Shown here one piece after another: positions 21,110-29,493 of a stretch of 34,336 bases of DNA (within the stretch, counting starts at the first letter, position 1; the number at the start of each line of letters is the position of its first letter). Location: NCBI GenBank assembly GCA_035709005.1, contig DASTFB010000037.1, positions 1 through 34,336 of the forward strand, written 5' to 3'. Made by a program: the position numbers and the translations under genes. This DNA is from Candidatus Methylomirabilota bacterium. Its GTDB lineage: Bacteria; Methylomirabilota; Methylomirabilia; Rokubacteriales; CSP1-6. The notes beneath the pieces are model-generated. The model had not been told where the DNA came from and did not search any database. It saw only the letters and a list, made by a program, of their open reading frames with translations.

Positions 21110-22489
21110 ATGGCGACGCGAGCCACGACCACGCGCGAGTTCATGCTGGGCGAGGGAGCCGGCACCGGGGCGGGCCGCCAGACGATCCAGGTCGGCGTGG
21201 GGCCCGCGCATCCCGCCATGCACGGGATCATCCGCATCCTCACCGAGCTGGACGGCGAGGTCATCGTCAAGTCCGACGTGGAGATCGGCTATCTGCACCG
21301 TGCCTTCGAGAAGGACTGCGAGGCCGGGCCCTACAACAACGCGATTCCGTACACCGATCGCCTCAACTACGTATCGCCCCTCATCAACAACTTCGGCTAC
21401 TGCGCGGCCGTGGAGAAGCTGCTGGGCATCGCCATCACCGAGCGCTGCCAGTACATCCGCGTGATCATGGCCGAGGTCTCACGGATCTGTGACCACCTCA
21501 CCTGCATCGGAGCCTCGGCGATGGAGCTCGGGGCCTTCACGGTCTTCCTCTACATGATCAAGGCCCGGGAGTTCTTGTGGGAGCTGGTCGAGGAGGTCAC
21601 CGGGGCCCGCCTCACCATTTCCTACGGCCGGGTGGGAGGCGTGAAGGCCGACCTGCCGCCCGGCTTCGGCGAGCGGATGCGCGCGGCCTTCAAGCAGGTG
21701 CGCGACGTCCTGGAGGAGGTCCACCGCCTGCTCACCGGCAACCGGATCTTCATGGATCGCATGGTCGGGGTGGGCGCGCTCTCCCGTGAGGAGACGATCG
21801 CCTACGCCATCACCGGTCCGCTGCTCCGCGCCGTCGGCGTGGGCTACGACGTGCGCCGGGCCCAGCCCTACGACGCCTACGATCGGGTCGACTTCGAGAT
21901 CCCCACGCAGACCGCCGGCGACAACTATGCCCGCTACCTGGTTCGCATGGCCGAGATGGAACAGTCCATGCGCATCGCCGAGCAGGCCCTGGACCAGTTG
22001 CCCGGGGGGCCCATCCAGGTGGACTTCGAGGGCCGACCGGTCGATCCCGCCCACTACGTAGACCGGGGCAAGCAGGGGAAAACCGAGGGGCTGCTGCTCC
22101 TGCCCATCGCATTGTCGCCCAACCTGCGCGGCTCGGAGCGGCCTGCGCACGAGCGCGTGAACGTGGCCGACAAGCGGGTGGTGCTACCCCCCAAGGAAGC
22201 GACGTACGGCTCCATCGAGGGGCTGATGAACCATTTCATGTTGATCATGGAGGGCTACGGCATCCGCCCCCCCCGGGGCGAGACCTACGTCGCGGTCGAG
22301 GGGGCCAACGGCGAGCTCGGGTTCTACGTCGTCTCGGACGGCAGCGACCGTCCCTACCGGGTGCGCTGCCGCCCACCGTGTCTGCCGCCGATGGCGGCCC
22401 TGCACCGGATGATCGAAGGACAAATGGTGGCCGACCTGATCCCGACGTTCGGGTCGGTCAACATGATCGGGGGAGAGCTGGACCGGTGA
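21110..22489 (+). CDS. nuoD: NADH-quinone oxidoreductase subunit D
   Basis: The 459-residue 49-kDa-type subunit forms the quinone pocket with NuoB. Motifs include VGPAHPAMHGI with the quinone-facing His, IGYLHRAFEKDCE, NNFGYCAAVEKLLGI, EVSRICDHL, GRVGGVKADLP and the C-terminal MIGGELDR, which is the usual end (VxGEVDR). The first ~25 residues are an unconserved extension. Its stop overlaps nuoE by four bases. Confidence 0.96.
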   Translation: MATRATTTREFMLGEGAGTGAGRQTIQVGVGPAHPAMHGIIRILTELDGEVIVKSDVEIGYLHRAFEKDCEAGPYNNAIPYTDRLNYVSPLINNFGYCAAVEKLLGIAITERCQYIRVIMAEVSRICDHLTCIGASAMELGAFTVFLYMIKAREFLWELVEEVTGARLTISYGRVGGVKADLPPGFGERMRAAFKQVRDVLEEVHRLLTGNRIFMDRMVGVGALSREETIAYAITGPLLRAVGVGYDVRRAQPYDAYDRVDFEIPTQTAGDNYARYLVRMAEMEQSMRIAEQALDQLPGGPIQVDFEGRPVDPAHYVDRGKQGKTEGLLLLPIALSPNLRGSERPAHERVNVADKRVVLPPKEATYGSIEGLMNHFMLIMEGYGIRPPRGETYVAVEGANGELGFYVVSDGSDRPYRVRCRPPCLPPMAALHRMIEGQMVADLIPTFGSVNMIGGELDR

Positions 22490-22962
22490 CCGCGCCCGCG
22501 TTTTCCCCGGAGCAGCTGACCGAGGTCCGCCGGCTCCAGGGGCTCTATCCCGACGCGCGGGGCGCCCTGCTGCCCGTGCTCCACATGGCCCAGGAGACGT
22601 TCGGCTACGTGTCCGCCGAGGTCGAGGCGCATGTCGCCGGCCTGTTCGGGCTGAGCCCGGCTCAGGTGCACGAGGTGGTGACGTTCTACACCCTCTATTT
22701 CCGCCAGCGTCCGGGGCGCCACGTGATCTCCGTCTGCCACAACCTGTCCTGCCATCTGGCCGGGGCCCCCCGCATCCTGGCCCACGTGAAACGGCGGCTG
22801 GGGATCGAGGCCGGCGAGACCACTGACGACGGGCGGGTGACGCTGCTGGCGGTGGAGTGTCTGTGCGCCTGCGAGCACGCCCCGGTGATGCAGGTCGACG
22901 ACCGCTACGAGTTCGATCTCACCCCGGAACGGGTGGATCGCCTCCTGACGAGGCTGCGGTGA
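22486..22962 (+). CDS. nuoE: NADH-quinone oxidoreductase subunit E
   Basis: The 158-residue 24-kDa-type thioredoxin-fold subunit holds the [2Fe-2S] cluster N1a. Ligands appear as SVCHNLSC and ECLCAC; the second pair is usually CLGAC, so the middle cysteine here is extra. HEVVTFYTLYFRQRPGR is the family middle motif. GTG 22486 overlaps the nuoD stop, with GGGAGAG upstream. It passes into nuoF with another GTGA overlap. Confidence 0.94.
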   Translation: MTAPAFSPEQLTEVRRLQGLYPDARGALLPVLHMAQETFGYVSAEVEAHVAGLFGLSPAQVHEVVTFYTLYFRQRPGRHVISVCHNLSCHLAGAPRILAHVKRRLGIEAGETTDDGRVTLLAVECLCACEHAPVMQVDDRYEFDLTPERVDRLLTRLR

Positions 22963-24182
22963 CCGGCGAAAAGCTGCTGTCCCGTCGCTTCGGCCGCGCG
23001 GACGCCCATACCCTGGCCGCCTACCGCGAGGACGGCGGGTACACGGCCTGGCCGAAGGCCCGATCCCTGGACCCGGCGGCCATCACCGAAGAGGTGAAGA
23101 AGTCCAACCTCCGTGGCCTGGGCGGCGCCGGGTTCCCGACCGGCGTCAAGTGGTCGTTCATTCCCAAGGGACACGCCGGGCCTGTGTACCTGGTGGTCAA
23201 CGCCGATGAGGGCGAGCCGGGCACCTTCAAGGATCGCTACCTCCTGGAGCGCGATCCCCACGCCCTCATCGAGGGCATGCTCATCGCCGCCCGGGCCGTC
23301 CGCTCCGAGAAGGCGTTCGTCTACATCCGGGGGGAGTACGTCGAGCCCTGGCGCCGGTTCGCCGGCGCCGTGCGCGAGGCCTACGAGGCGGACTACCTGG
23401 GGCACGGCATCGACGTGGTCGTCCACCGCGGGGCCGGCGCCTACATCTGCGGCGAGGAAACGGGGCTGATCTCGTCCCTGGAGGGCAAGAAGGGCTGGCC
23501 CAAGCTCAAGCCGCCGTTCCCGGCGATCAAGGGCGCGTTCGGGGCGCCGACGATCGTCAACAATGTCGAGACCCTCTGCCACCTCCCGCACATCGTCAAC
23601 CGGGGCGGGGAATGGTTCGCCGGCCTGGGAACGAAGACCCAGGGGGGCACGCGCCTGTACTCGGTGTCCGGCCGCGTGAAGCGGCCGGCCGTCTACGAGG
23701 CCTCGGTGGCCATCACCCTGCGTCAGCTCATCTACGATCTGGCCGGCGGCGTGACCGGCAATGGCCGGCTCAAGGCCGTCGTGCCGGGCGGCTCCTCGGC
23801 GGCGATCCTGAAAGCCGACGAGATCGACGTCACCATGGACGTCGACGGGCTGCGCAACGCGGGGACGATGGCCGGATCGGCCGGTGTCATCGTGATGGAC
23901 GAGACGGCGTCGATCCCGGAAGCGCTCATGGTGTTGGCGCGCTTCTACGCGCACGAGAGCTGCGGGCAGTGCACGCCGTGCCGCGAGTCCACCGGGTGGA
24001 TCTACCGGATGACCGAGCGGATCGTCGAGGGCCGGGGCCGCAAGGAAGACCTCGACACCATCCTCGACGTCTCCCGCCGGGGGGCCGGCACGACCATCTG
24101 CGCCTTCTTCGACGGGGCCGTGGGCCCCTACATCTCCTACATCGAGAAGTTCCGGGACGAGTTCGAGGCCCTGATCGCCTGA
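22959..24182 (+). CDS. nuoF: NADH-quinone oxidoreductase subunit F (NADH-binding)
   Basis: The 407-residue 51-kDa-type subunit binds NADH, FMN and the [4Fe-4S] cluster N3. Visible are LRGLGGAGFPTGVKW and NADEGEPGTFKDR for nucleotide and flavin, GAGAYICGEETGLI, and the cluster motif ESCGQCTPCREST with the fourth Cys in TTICAFFDGAVGP. The GTG start overlaps nuoE by four bases. After its stop, the operon is interrupted by a 108-base repeat-bearing gap before nuoG. Confidence 0.96.
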   Translation: MTGEKLLSRRFGRADAHTLAAYREDGGYTAWPKARSLDPAAITEEVKKSNLRGLGGAGFPTGVKWSFIPKGHAGPVYLVVNADEGEPGTFKDRYLLERDPHALIEGMLIAARAVRSEKAFVYIRGEYVEPWRRFAGAVREAYEADYLGHGIDVVVHRGAGAYICGEETGLISSLEGKKGWPKLKPPFPAIKGAFGAPTIVNNVETLCHLPHIVNRGGEWFAGLGTKTQGGTRLYSVSGRVKRPAVYEASVAITLRQLIYDLAGGVTGNGRLKAVVPGGSSAAILKADEIDVTMDVDGLRNAGTMAGSAGVIVMDETASIPEALMVLARFYAHESCGQCTPCRESTGWIYRMTERIVEGRGRKEDLDTILDVSRRGAGTTICAFFDGAVGPYISYIEKFRDEFEALIA

Positions 24183-24191
24183 TGACGAGAG

Positions 24192-24293
24192 TGACGACTC
24201 TGATCGGCCGATCAAACGACCTGCAAAGGGGGATCGCGGCGGGGCATGGGCGTGGCGAAGCCCGGGTGCCCATGCCCTGTTCAACGATCAATG
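24192..24293 (+). repeat. ~100-base structured element, copy 1 (nuoF-nuoG gap)
   Basis: This element aligns along its length with 31825-31924 and ends at the nuoG start codon. Its core is a perfect 10-bp stem: GGGCATGGGC (24242-24251) with GCCCATGCCC (24268-24277), closing a 16-base loop that can form GGC-GAA-GCC inside. Relative to copy 2, the sixth stem pair is T-A here and C-G there, a compensatory change. The stem ends 13 bases before the ATG. This copy also contains the 14-base perfect palindrome TGATCGGCCGATCA (24201-24214), which copy 2 lacks. Confidence 0.75.
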
Positions 24294-25967
24294 CCTAGAC
24301 TGACGATCAACGGACAACCGGTCGAGGTCGCGCCCGGCACCAACCTGATCGAGGCCGCCCGGGCGGTCGGCGTCGACATCCCACACTACTGCTATCATCC
24401 CGGGCTCTCGATCGCCGGGCAGTGTCGTCTGTGCATGGTGGACATCGACAAGGCCCCGCGGCCCACGGTGGCCTGCAACACCGTGGCCGCCGAGGGCATG
24501 GTGGTGATGACGGAGACGCCGCGCGTGCTGGAGGCCCGGCGGTCCATGATGGAGTTCCACCTGATCAATCATCCGCTCGATTGTCCCGTGTGCGACCAGG
24601 CCGGTGAGTGCTGGCTACAGATCTACTACATGAAGCACGGTCTCTACGAGCCCCGCATGGTGGACGAGAAGGTCCACAAGCCCAAGGCCGTGCCCCTGGG
24701 CGAGCATGTCGTGCTGGACGCCGAACGCTGCATCCTCTGCTCCCGGTGCGTCCGCTTCTGCGACGAGGTGACGGGGACGGGCGAGCTGGGCATCTTCCAT
24801 CGGGGGGATCATTCCGAGGTGGGCCTGTTTCCCGGCCGGCCCCTCGCCAACCAGTACACCGGCAACCTGAACGACATCTGTCCGGTCGGCGCCCTCACCG
24901 ACCGAGACTTCCGCTTCCGGGTTCGAGTCTGGTACCTGGACAGCGCCAAGTCCATCTGCCCGGGGTGCGCCCGCGGCTGTAACATCGACGTCCACGTCAA
25001 CCACCGGCGGCCGCACCACAACGAGGGCCGGCGCGTGGCGCGCCTGAAGCCACGTTTCAACGCCGAGGTGAACCGCTGGTGGATGTGTGACGCCGGCCGG
25101 TACGGCTTCGAGTTCGTGGACGACGCCAGTCGCCTGGATACGCCACTACGCCGGCAGCAGGGGGGCCAGGAGCCGGCCGGCTGGGACGAGGCGCTGGCCG
25201 CCGTGACCGACGTCCTGGCCAGCACCGCGCCTGACGAGATCGGCGTCATCGCCTCACCGCGGATGGCGAATGAGGACCTCTTCGCTCTGCGGCGCTTGCT
25301 GGGGCGCCTCGGGATCCACCGGGTCGGCTTCGCCGTCCCTCCGGCCGCGCCCGGCGACGAGGACGCCCTGCTCATCCGGGCCGACAAAAATCCCAACACT
25401 CGCGGCGCCGAGCTCATCGGGCTGGACGGCGACGTCGTCGCCATCTTGAAGGCCGCGCGCGACGGCCGGCTCCGTCTCCTGTGGGTGTTCGCCCACGACC
25501 TCTTCGCCAGCGCCTGGCCGGATGCGCCTGTCCGGGCGGCGCTGACGTCCGTCCCCACGCTGATCTGGAGCGGCACCAACGCCAACGCCACCAGCGCGCT
25601 GGCCTACTGGGTCCTCCCCGCGGCGGCCTGGGTCGAGCGGGACGGGACGTTCACGAACTTCGAGGGCCGGGTTCAGCGTTTTCGCACCGCGGTCGCACCG
25701 CTGGGCGAGGCGCGGCCGGAGTGGGACGTCATCGGGCGAATCAGCGAGATGCTGGGCGAGCCGGTCCAGGGCACGCGCGCCGAGCACTGGTTCCGGGCCC
25801 TGGCCGCCGCCGTTCCGGCCTTCGCCGGCCTAACCTACCAGAATCTCGGTGACGCGGGAAGGACGATTCGAGCGCGGGCTCTGCCCGCGCAATCCGTTCT
25901 GGGGGAGGTCTCGGAGGGGGCCGTCGCGCCCCCCGGGCGCGCCAGCGATGGCGCCCCCTCCGAATAA
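24291..25967 (+). CDS. nuoG: NADH-quinone oxidoreductase subunit G
   Basis: The 558-residue 75-kDa-type subunit carries several iron-sulfur clusters. The ferredoxin domain has HYCYHPGLSIAGQCRLC and ACNT; the His-Cys motif is HPLDCPVCDQAGEC; the next cluster uses CILCSRCVRFC and DICPVGAL. SICPGCARGC with MCDAGRYG gives the N7-type site kept in many bacteria. The C-terminal half is a shortened molybdopterin-oxidoreductase-like domain without cofactor motifs. I start at ATG 24291 because homologues begin PRLTINGQ; the open frame upstream runs through the hairpin repeat. No ribosome site is visible. The last ~40 residues are encoded by hairpin-forming DNA and look foreign to the family. Confidence 0.94.
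   Translation: MPRLTINGQPVEVAPGTNLIEAARAVGVDIPHYCYHPGLSIAGQCRLCMVDIDKAPRPTVACNTVAAEGMVVMTETPRVLEARRSMMEFHLINHPLDCPVCDQAGECWLQIYYMKHGLYEPRMVDEKVHKPKAVPLGEHVVLDAERCILCSRCVRFCDEVTGTGELGIFHRGDHSEVGLFPGRPLANQYTGNLNDICPVGALTDRDFRFRVRVWYLDSAKSICPGCARGCNIDVHVNHRRPHHNEGRRVARLKPRFNAEVNRWWMCDAGRYGFEFVDDASRLDTPLRRQQGGQEPAGWDEALAAVTDVLASTAPDEIGVIASPRMANEDLFALRRLLGRLGIHRVGFAVPPAAPGDEDALLIRADKNPNTRGAELIGLDGDVVAILKAARDGRLRLLWVFAHDLFASAWPDAPVRAALTSVPTLIWSGTNANATSALAYWVLPAAAWVERDGTFTNFEGRVQRFRTAVAPLGEARPEWDVIGRISEMLGEPVQGTRAEHWFRALAAAVPAFAGLTYQNLGDAGRTIRARALPAQSVLGEVSEGAVAPPGRASDGAPSE
25872..25890 (+). repeat. Hairpin 1 inside the 3' end of nuoG
   Basis: GCGCGGGC (25872-25879) and GCCCGCGC (25883-25890) form a perfect 8-bp stem around a TCT loop, within codons for the atypical NuoG tail. 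Confidence 0.55.
25913..25961 (+). repeat. Hairpin 2 at the very end of nuoG
   Basis: GGAGGGGGC (25913-25921) pairs with GCCCCCTCC (25953-25961). Inside it, CGCGCCC (25925-25931) pairs with GGGCGCG (25935-25941) around CCC. The structure ends four bases before the nuoG stop and 13 bases before the nuoH GTG. There is no T-run; it could slow transcription or shape RNA decay. Confidence 0.55.
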
Positions 25968-25973
25968 TAAGCC

Positions 25974-27053
25974 GTGGCCGATTTCGGTATCGCCGTGGGC
26001 CGAGTGGCCTTCGTGATGCTGTTCGTCCTCAATGCCGGCGGCCTGCTCACCTGGGTGGAGCGCAAGCAATCGGCGATCATGCAGGACCGCATCGGAGCCA
26101 ACCGGGCGGCCATCTTCGGCGTTCGGCTGATGGGGCTGTTCCATCCCCTGGCCGATGCCATCAAGATGCTCACCAAGGAGGAATTCCGGCCCGCCCGGGC
26201 GGACCGGCTGCTCTTCACCCTGGCCCCGTTCGTGTCGGTCTTCTTCGCCCTGGTGGCCTTCGCCTCCATCCCGTTCGGCGACACCCTGCGTGTCGCCGGC
26301 CGCGAGGTCCCTCTGCAGGCGGTCACGTTGAACGTAGGCATCCTGTATGTCTTCGCGATGCTTTCGCTCGGGGTCTACGGCGTCATGATGGCCGGCTGGG
26401 CCTCCGGCAACAACTACGCGTTGCTGGGCGGCCAGCGGGCGGCCGCCTTGATGATTTCTGCCGAGATCTCGATCGGGGCCTCCATCATGGGTGTGATCAT
26501 GGTCTACGGCTCCCTGGACATGCAGGAGATCGTGCGCGGGCAGGGCCAGCTGATCGCCGGCGTGATCCCCAAGTGGGGTCTCGTGACGCAGCCGCTGGCC
26601 TTCCTGCTCTTCGTCACCGCCGGCATCGCGGCCACCCGGCGGATCCCGTTCGACACCCCGGAGAGCGAGTCCGAGATCATCGGCTACTTCATCGAGTACA
26701 GCGGCATGAAGTTCGGCATGTTCGCGATGGCCGACTTCCTCGAGACCGTCGTGATCGGGGGCATGACCACCGCGCTGTTCCTGGGCGGCTGGCAGGTGCC
26801 TTACTTACAATCCGACGGCTTTCATTTTCCCTGGGGGGCCGCGCTGGCCTTGCCCCACCTGGCCGTGGTGCTGCTGCAGGTGGGGGCGTTCGTGTTCAAA
26901 GTGGGCCTGATGATCTTCCTGCTCATGCTCGTCCGCTGGACGCTGCCCCGCTTCCGCTACGACCAGGCCATGCACCTGGGCTGGCTGGGCCTGTTCCCGC
27001 TCTCCATCCTCAACATCGTCGTCACCGGCCTGGTCCTGCTGGCATGGAGCTGA
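25974..27053 (+). CDS. nuoH: NADH-quinone oxidoreductase subunit H
   Basis: The 359-residue subunit has about eight membrane helices and links the peripheral and membrane arms near the quinone entrance. Signatures are LTWVERKQSAIMQDRIGANRA, FHPLADAIKMLTKEE, GWASGNNYALLGGQRAAALMISAEI and RIPFDTPESESEIIGYFIEYSGMKFGMF. The GTG start at 25974 is six bases after the nuoG stop with no visible ribosome site. A 95-base gap with a dispersed repeat follows. Confidence 0.95.
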   Translation: MADFGIAVGRVAFVMLFVLNAGGLLTWVERKQSAIMQDRIGANRAAIFGVRLMGLFHPLADAIKMLTKEEFRPARADRLLFTLAPFVSVFFALVAFASIPFGDTLRVAGREVPLQAVTLNVGILYVFAMLSLGVYGVMMAGWASGNNYALLGGQRAAALMISAEISIGASIMGVIMVYGSLDMQEIVRGQGQLIAGVIPKWGLVTQPLAFLLFVTAGIAATRRIPFDTPESESEIIGYFIEYSGMKFGMFAMADFLETVVIGGMTTALFLGGWQVPYLQSDGFHFPWGAALALPHLAVVLLQVGAFVFKVGLMIFLLMLVRWTLPRFRYDQAMHLGWLGLFPLSILNIVVTGLVLLAWS

Positions 27054-27081
27054 ACCGAGATGAATAATCGGCCTAGCCGAG

Positions 27082-27116
27082 CGCAGCCACTCGTACCTCG
27101 AACAGCCCACCCACGG
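27082..27116 (+). repeat. 35-base dispersed repeat, copy 2 (nuoH-nuoI gap)
   Basis: This copy matches 142-176 at 32 of 35 positions in the same orientation. It occupies the middle of the 95-base gap between nuoH and nuoI. A small perfect hairpin, TCGGC-CTA-GCCGA (27068-27080), lies immediately before it. The following nuoI ATG at 27149 has no recognisable ribosome site. Confidence 0.6.
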
Positions 27117-27148
27117 CCTGAACCGGCCACGCGGACCCCGCTCCAGTA

Positions 27149-27688
27149 ATGCAATTACGCCAGCGCTTCTATGTGTTCGAGGTGCTCTCCGGACTGGCCC
27201 TCACCGCCCGCCACTTCTTCCGCAATCTGGGCGGCCACCTCGCGCGGGCCCTGGGCCGACGCCGCGCCCGTGGAGCCGTCACCATCCAGTACCCGGAGGA
27301 ACGGCGTCCGTATGCTCCGCGGTTGCGGTCGCTGCACCGGCTCGTGCGCCGGGAGGATGGCTCCCCCCGGTGCGTAGCCTGCATGATGTGCGAGACGGTG
27401 TGCCCGGCCCACTGCATCTACATCGTGGCCGACGAACATCCCAATCCGGAGATCGAGAAGGTGCCTGCCCGCTTCGACATCGATCTGGGCAAATGCGTCT
27501 TTTGTGGGTACTGTGTGGAAGCGTGCCCGGAGGACGCGATCCGGATGGACACTGGCATCCTCGAATTCTCCTCCTACAGCCGGGCCGGCATGATCTACAC
27601 GCAGGAAGTCTTGCTCGCGCTCGAGCCGGCCGGCCCCGATGGCCGGCCGACCTCGCCGGTGCCCATCCCGGCGGAGCGCCAGCCGTGA
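27149..27688 (+). CDS. nuoI: NADH-quinone oxidoreductase subunit I
   Basis: The 179-residue subunit contains two [4Fe-4S] clusters (N6a and N6b), with [12 protein letters not shown] and [16 protein letters not shown]. The N-terminal [16 protein letters not shown] is the amphipathic part that sits at the membrane, followed by [24 protein letters not shown]. Length is normal. Its stop overlaps nuoJ by one base (TGATG). Confidence 0.95.
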   Translation: MQLRQRFYVFEVLSGLALTARHFFRNLGGHLARALGRRRARGAVTIQYPEERRPYAPRLRSLHRLVRREDGSPRCVACMMCETVCPAHCIYIVADEHPNPEIEKVPARFDIDLGKCVFCGYCVEACPEDAIRMDTGILEFSSYSRAGMIYTQEVLLALEPAGPDGRPTSPVPIPAERQP

Positions 27689-28176
27689 TGGCCATGGTCG
27701 CCTTCCTGGTCATCGCGGTGATCGCGGTGGGGTCCGCGCTCGGCTTGCTCATCAAGCGCAACCCGATCCACGGCGCCCTGTTCCTCGTCGTCAACCTCGG
27801 CGCCATCGCCGCTCTCTACCTCATGATGGGATACGAGTTCCTGGCCTTCGCCCAGGTCATCGTCTATGCCGGGGCCATCATGGTGCTGTTCCTCTTCGCC
27901 ATCTTCGTGCTCATCCCCGGCAAGGAGGAGACGGCGCCGGACCCGCGCCGGAGCTGGCGGGTGCTGGCCGTGCCCCTGGGGGTGGTCCTGCTGGTGGAGC
28001 TGGCCGTGGTCGTGGCCGCGCGCAGCACTGCGCCGGCGACGTCAGCGCCTCCGCCGAGCTTCCCGGCCAGCATGGCCATCCTGTTCACCGACTATCTGTT
28101 TCCGTTCGAGCTCACGTCGGTTCTGCTCCTGGCCGCGATGGTCGGCGTCCTGCTCCTGACGAGGCGGCGGGCATGA
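27688..28176 (+). CDS. nuoJ: NADH-quinone oxidoreductase subunit J
   Basis: The 162-residue membrane subunit has five predicted helices. The family core is [49 protein letters not shown], containing the pi-bulge helix implicated in coupling. ATG 27688 is used; a GTG one codon earlier is also possible. The stop overlaps nuoK by four bases. Confidence 0.94.
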   Translation: MAMVAFLVIAVIAVGSALGLLIKRNPIHGALFLVVNLGAIAALYLMMGYEFLAFAQVIVYAGAIMVLFLFAIFVLIPGKEETAPDPRRSWRVLAVPLGVVLLVELAVVVAARSTAPATSAPPPSFPASMAILFTDYLFPFELTSVLLLAAMVGVLLLTRRRA

Positions 28177-28475
28177 TCCCCGACACCTACTATCTGGTGT
28201 TGTCGGCGGTGCTCTTCGCGCTCGGGGTCGTGGGCGTCGTCGTCCGCCGTAACCCGCTGGTGATCTTCATGTCGATCGAGCTGGCCCTGAACGCCGCCAA
28301 CCTGGCGCTGGTGGCCTTCAGTCAGCGCTGGGGAAGCCCGGAGGGTCAGACCCTCGTGCTGTTCGTCATGGCGGTGGCCGCCGCCGAGGTGGCAGTGGGG
28401 CTGGCGATCATCGTGGCGATCTTTCGCGTGCGCCAGCGCTTGAGCATCGATGACCTCAGCCTGATGCGCTGGTGA
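28173..28475 (+). CDS. nuoK: NADH-quinone oxidoreductase subunit K
   Basis: The 100-residue three-helix membrane subunit has [29 protein letters not shown] with the conserved Glu of the proton path and [18 protein letters not shown] with the second Glu. It is full length and intact. In most bacteria nuoL, nuoM and nuoN follow; here pdhA starts 19 bases later. Confidence 0.95.
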   Translation: MIPDTYYLVLSAVLFALGVVGVVVRRNPLVIFMSIELALNAANLALVAFSQRWGSPEGQTLVLFVMAVAAAEVAVGLAIIVAIFRVRQRLSIDDLSLMRW

Positions 28476-28494
28476 TTCAGAGTATGGAGGAGAC

Positions 28495-29493
28495 ATGGCA
28501 CAGAAGAAGCAGCCAGCCCTGAACGTCGACGCCGACCTGGCCCGCCGGCTCCTCGGTGACATGATGTTGATCCGCCGCTTCGAGGAAAAGGCGGCGGAGG
28601 CCTACGCGCTGGGCAAGATCGGGGGCTTCCTGCACCTCTACATCGGTGAGGAGGCGGTCGCGGTCGGAGCCACCTCGGTGTTGCGTCCGGACGACTACGC
28701 CATCGCGGCCTATCGCGAGCACGGCCACTGCCTGGCCAAAGGCTCGGACCCCCGCCGCGTCATGGCCGAGCTCTACGGCCGCCGGGACGGGCTGTGCAAG
28801 GGCAAAGGCGGCTCCATGCATCTCTTCGACGCCAGCGTCAACTTCCTGGGCGGCCACGCCATCGTCGGCGCCCACCTGCCGCAGGCCGCCGGAGTCGGCT
28901 TCGCCATCAAATACCGGGGCACCGACCAGGTGATCGCCTGCTACTTCGGCGAGGGGTCCGTGCCCCAGGGCGAGTTCCACGAGGCCATGAACCTGTCCGC
29001 CCTGTGGAAGCTCCCCGTGATCTGGCTGTGCGAGAACAACCGGTACGCGATGGGCACGGCCATCGAGCGGGCGCTGGCCCAGACGGACATCTGGAAGTTC
29101 GGCCAGACGTACGGCATCCCCGGCGAGGCCGTCGACGGCATGGACGTGCTGGCCGTGCGCGAGGCCGTAGGCCGGGCCGTGGAGCGGGCGCGCAAGGACA
29201 AGGCGCCGTCGCTCATCGAGGCCCGCACCTACCGGTTCCGCGGCCACTCCATGCGTGACCCGGCGGGGGCCGTCTACCGCAGCAAGGACGAGGTCGAGCG
29301 GGAGAAGCTCCGGGATCCGATCGTCCTGTTCCGGGACCGCGTGCTCCAGGCCGGGCTCCTCAGCGAAGCCGACGTGCGGACGCTCCAGAAGGATGTCAAC
29401 GATCGCATCGACGACGCCACGACGTTCGCCGACGCCTCCGCCGAGCCGCCGCTGGAATGGCTCCTGACCGACGTGTACCGGGAGGGCGCGTGA
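28495..29493 (+). CDS. pdhA: Pyruvate dehydrogenase E1 component, alpha subunit
   Basis: The 332-residue subunit starts the pyruvate dehydrogenase genes. E1 alpha/beta decarboxylates pyruvate on thiamine diphosphate and acetylates the E2 lipoyl group. The ThDP motif runs from GEGSVPQGEFHEAMNL to the end of WLCENNRYAMG, and FRGHSMRDP matches the phosphorylation-loop region of E1 alpha. GGKGGSMHLFD-like sequence is present as GKGGSMHLFDASVNFLGGH. GGAGGAG precedes the ATG. Acetoin dehydrogenase E1 alpha is a close relative, but linkage with nuo and lipA favours the pyruvate enzyme. Confidence 0.9.
   Translation: MAQKKQPALNVDADLARRLLGDMMLIRRFEEKAAEAYALGKIGGFLHLYIGEEAVAVGATSVLRPDDYAIAAYREHGHCLAKGSDPRRVMAELYGRRDGLCKGKGGSMHLFDASVNFLGGHAIVGAHLPQAAGVGFAIKYRGTDQVIACYFGEGSVPQGEFHEAMNLSALWKLPVIWLCENNRYAMGTAIERALAQTDIWKFGQTYGIPGEAVDGMDVLAVREAVGRAVERARKDKAPSLIEARTYRFRGHSMRDPAGAVYRSKDEVEREKLRDPIVLFRDRVLQAGLLSEADVRTLQKDVNDRIDDATTFADASAEPPLEWLLTDVYREGA

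Noticed and set aside
24246-24290. In-frame ATG at 24246 as the nuoG start
   Set aside because: It would translate the hairpin; the family starts PRLTINGQ at ATG 24291 and the other copy of the element is in a different phase.
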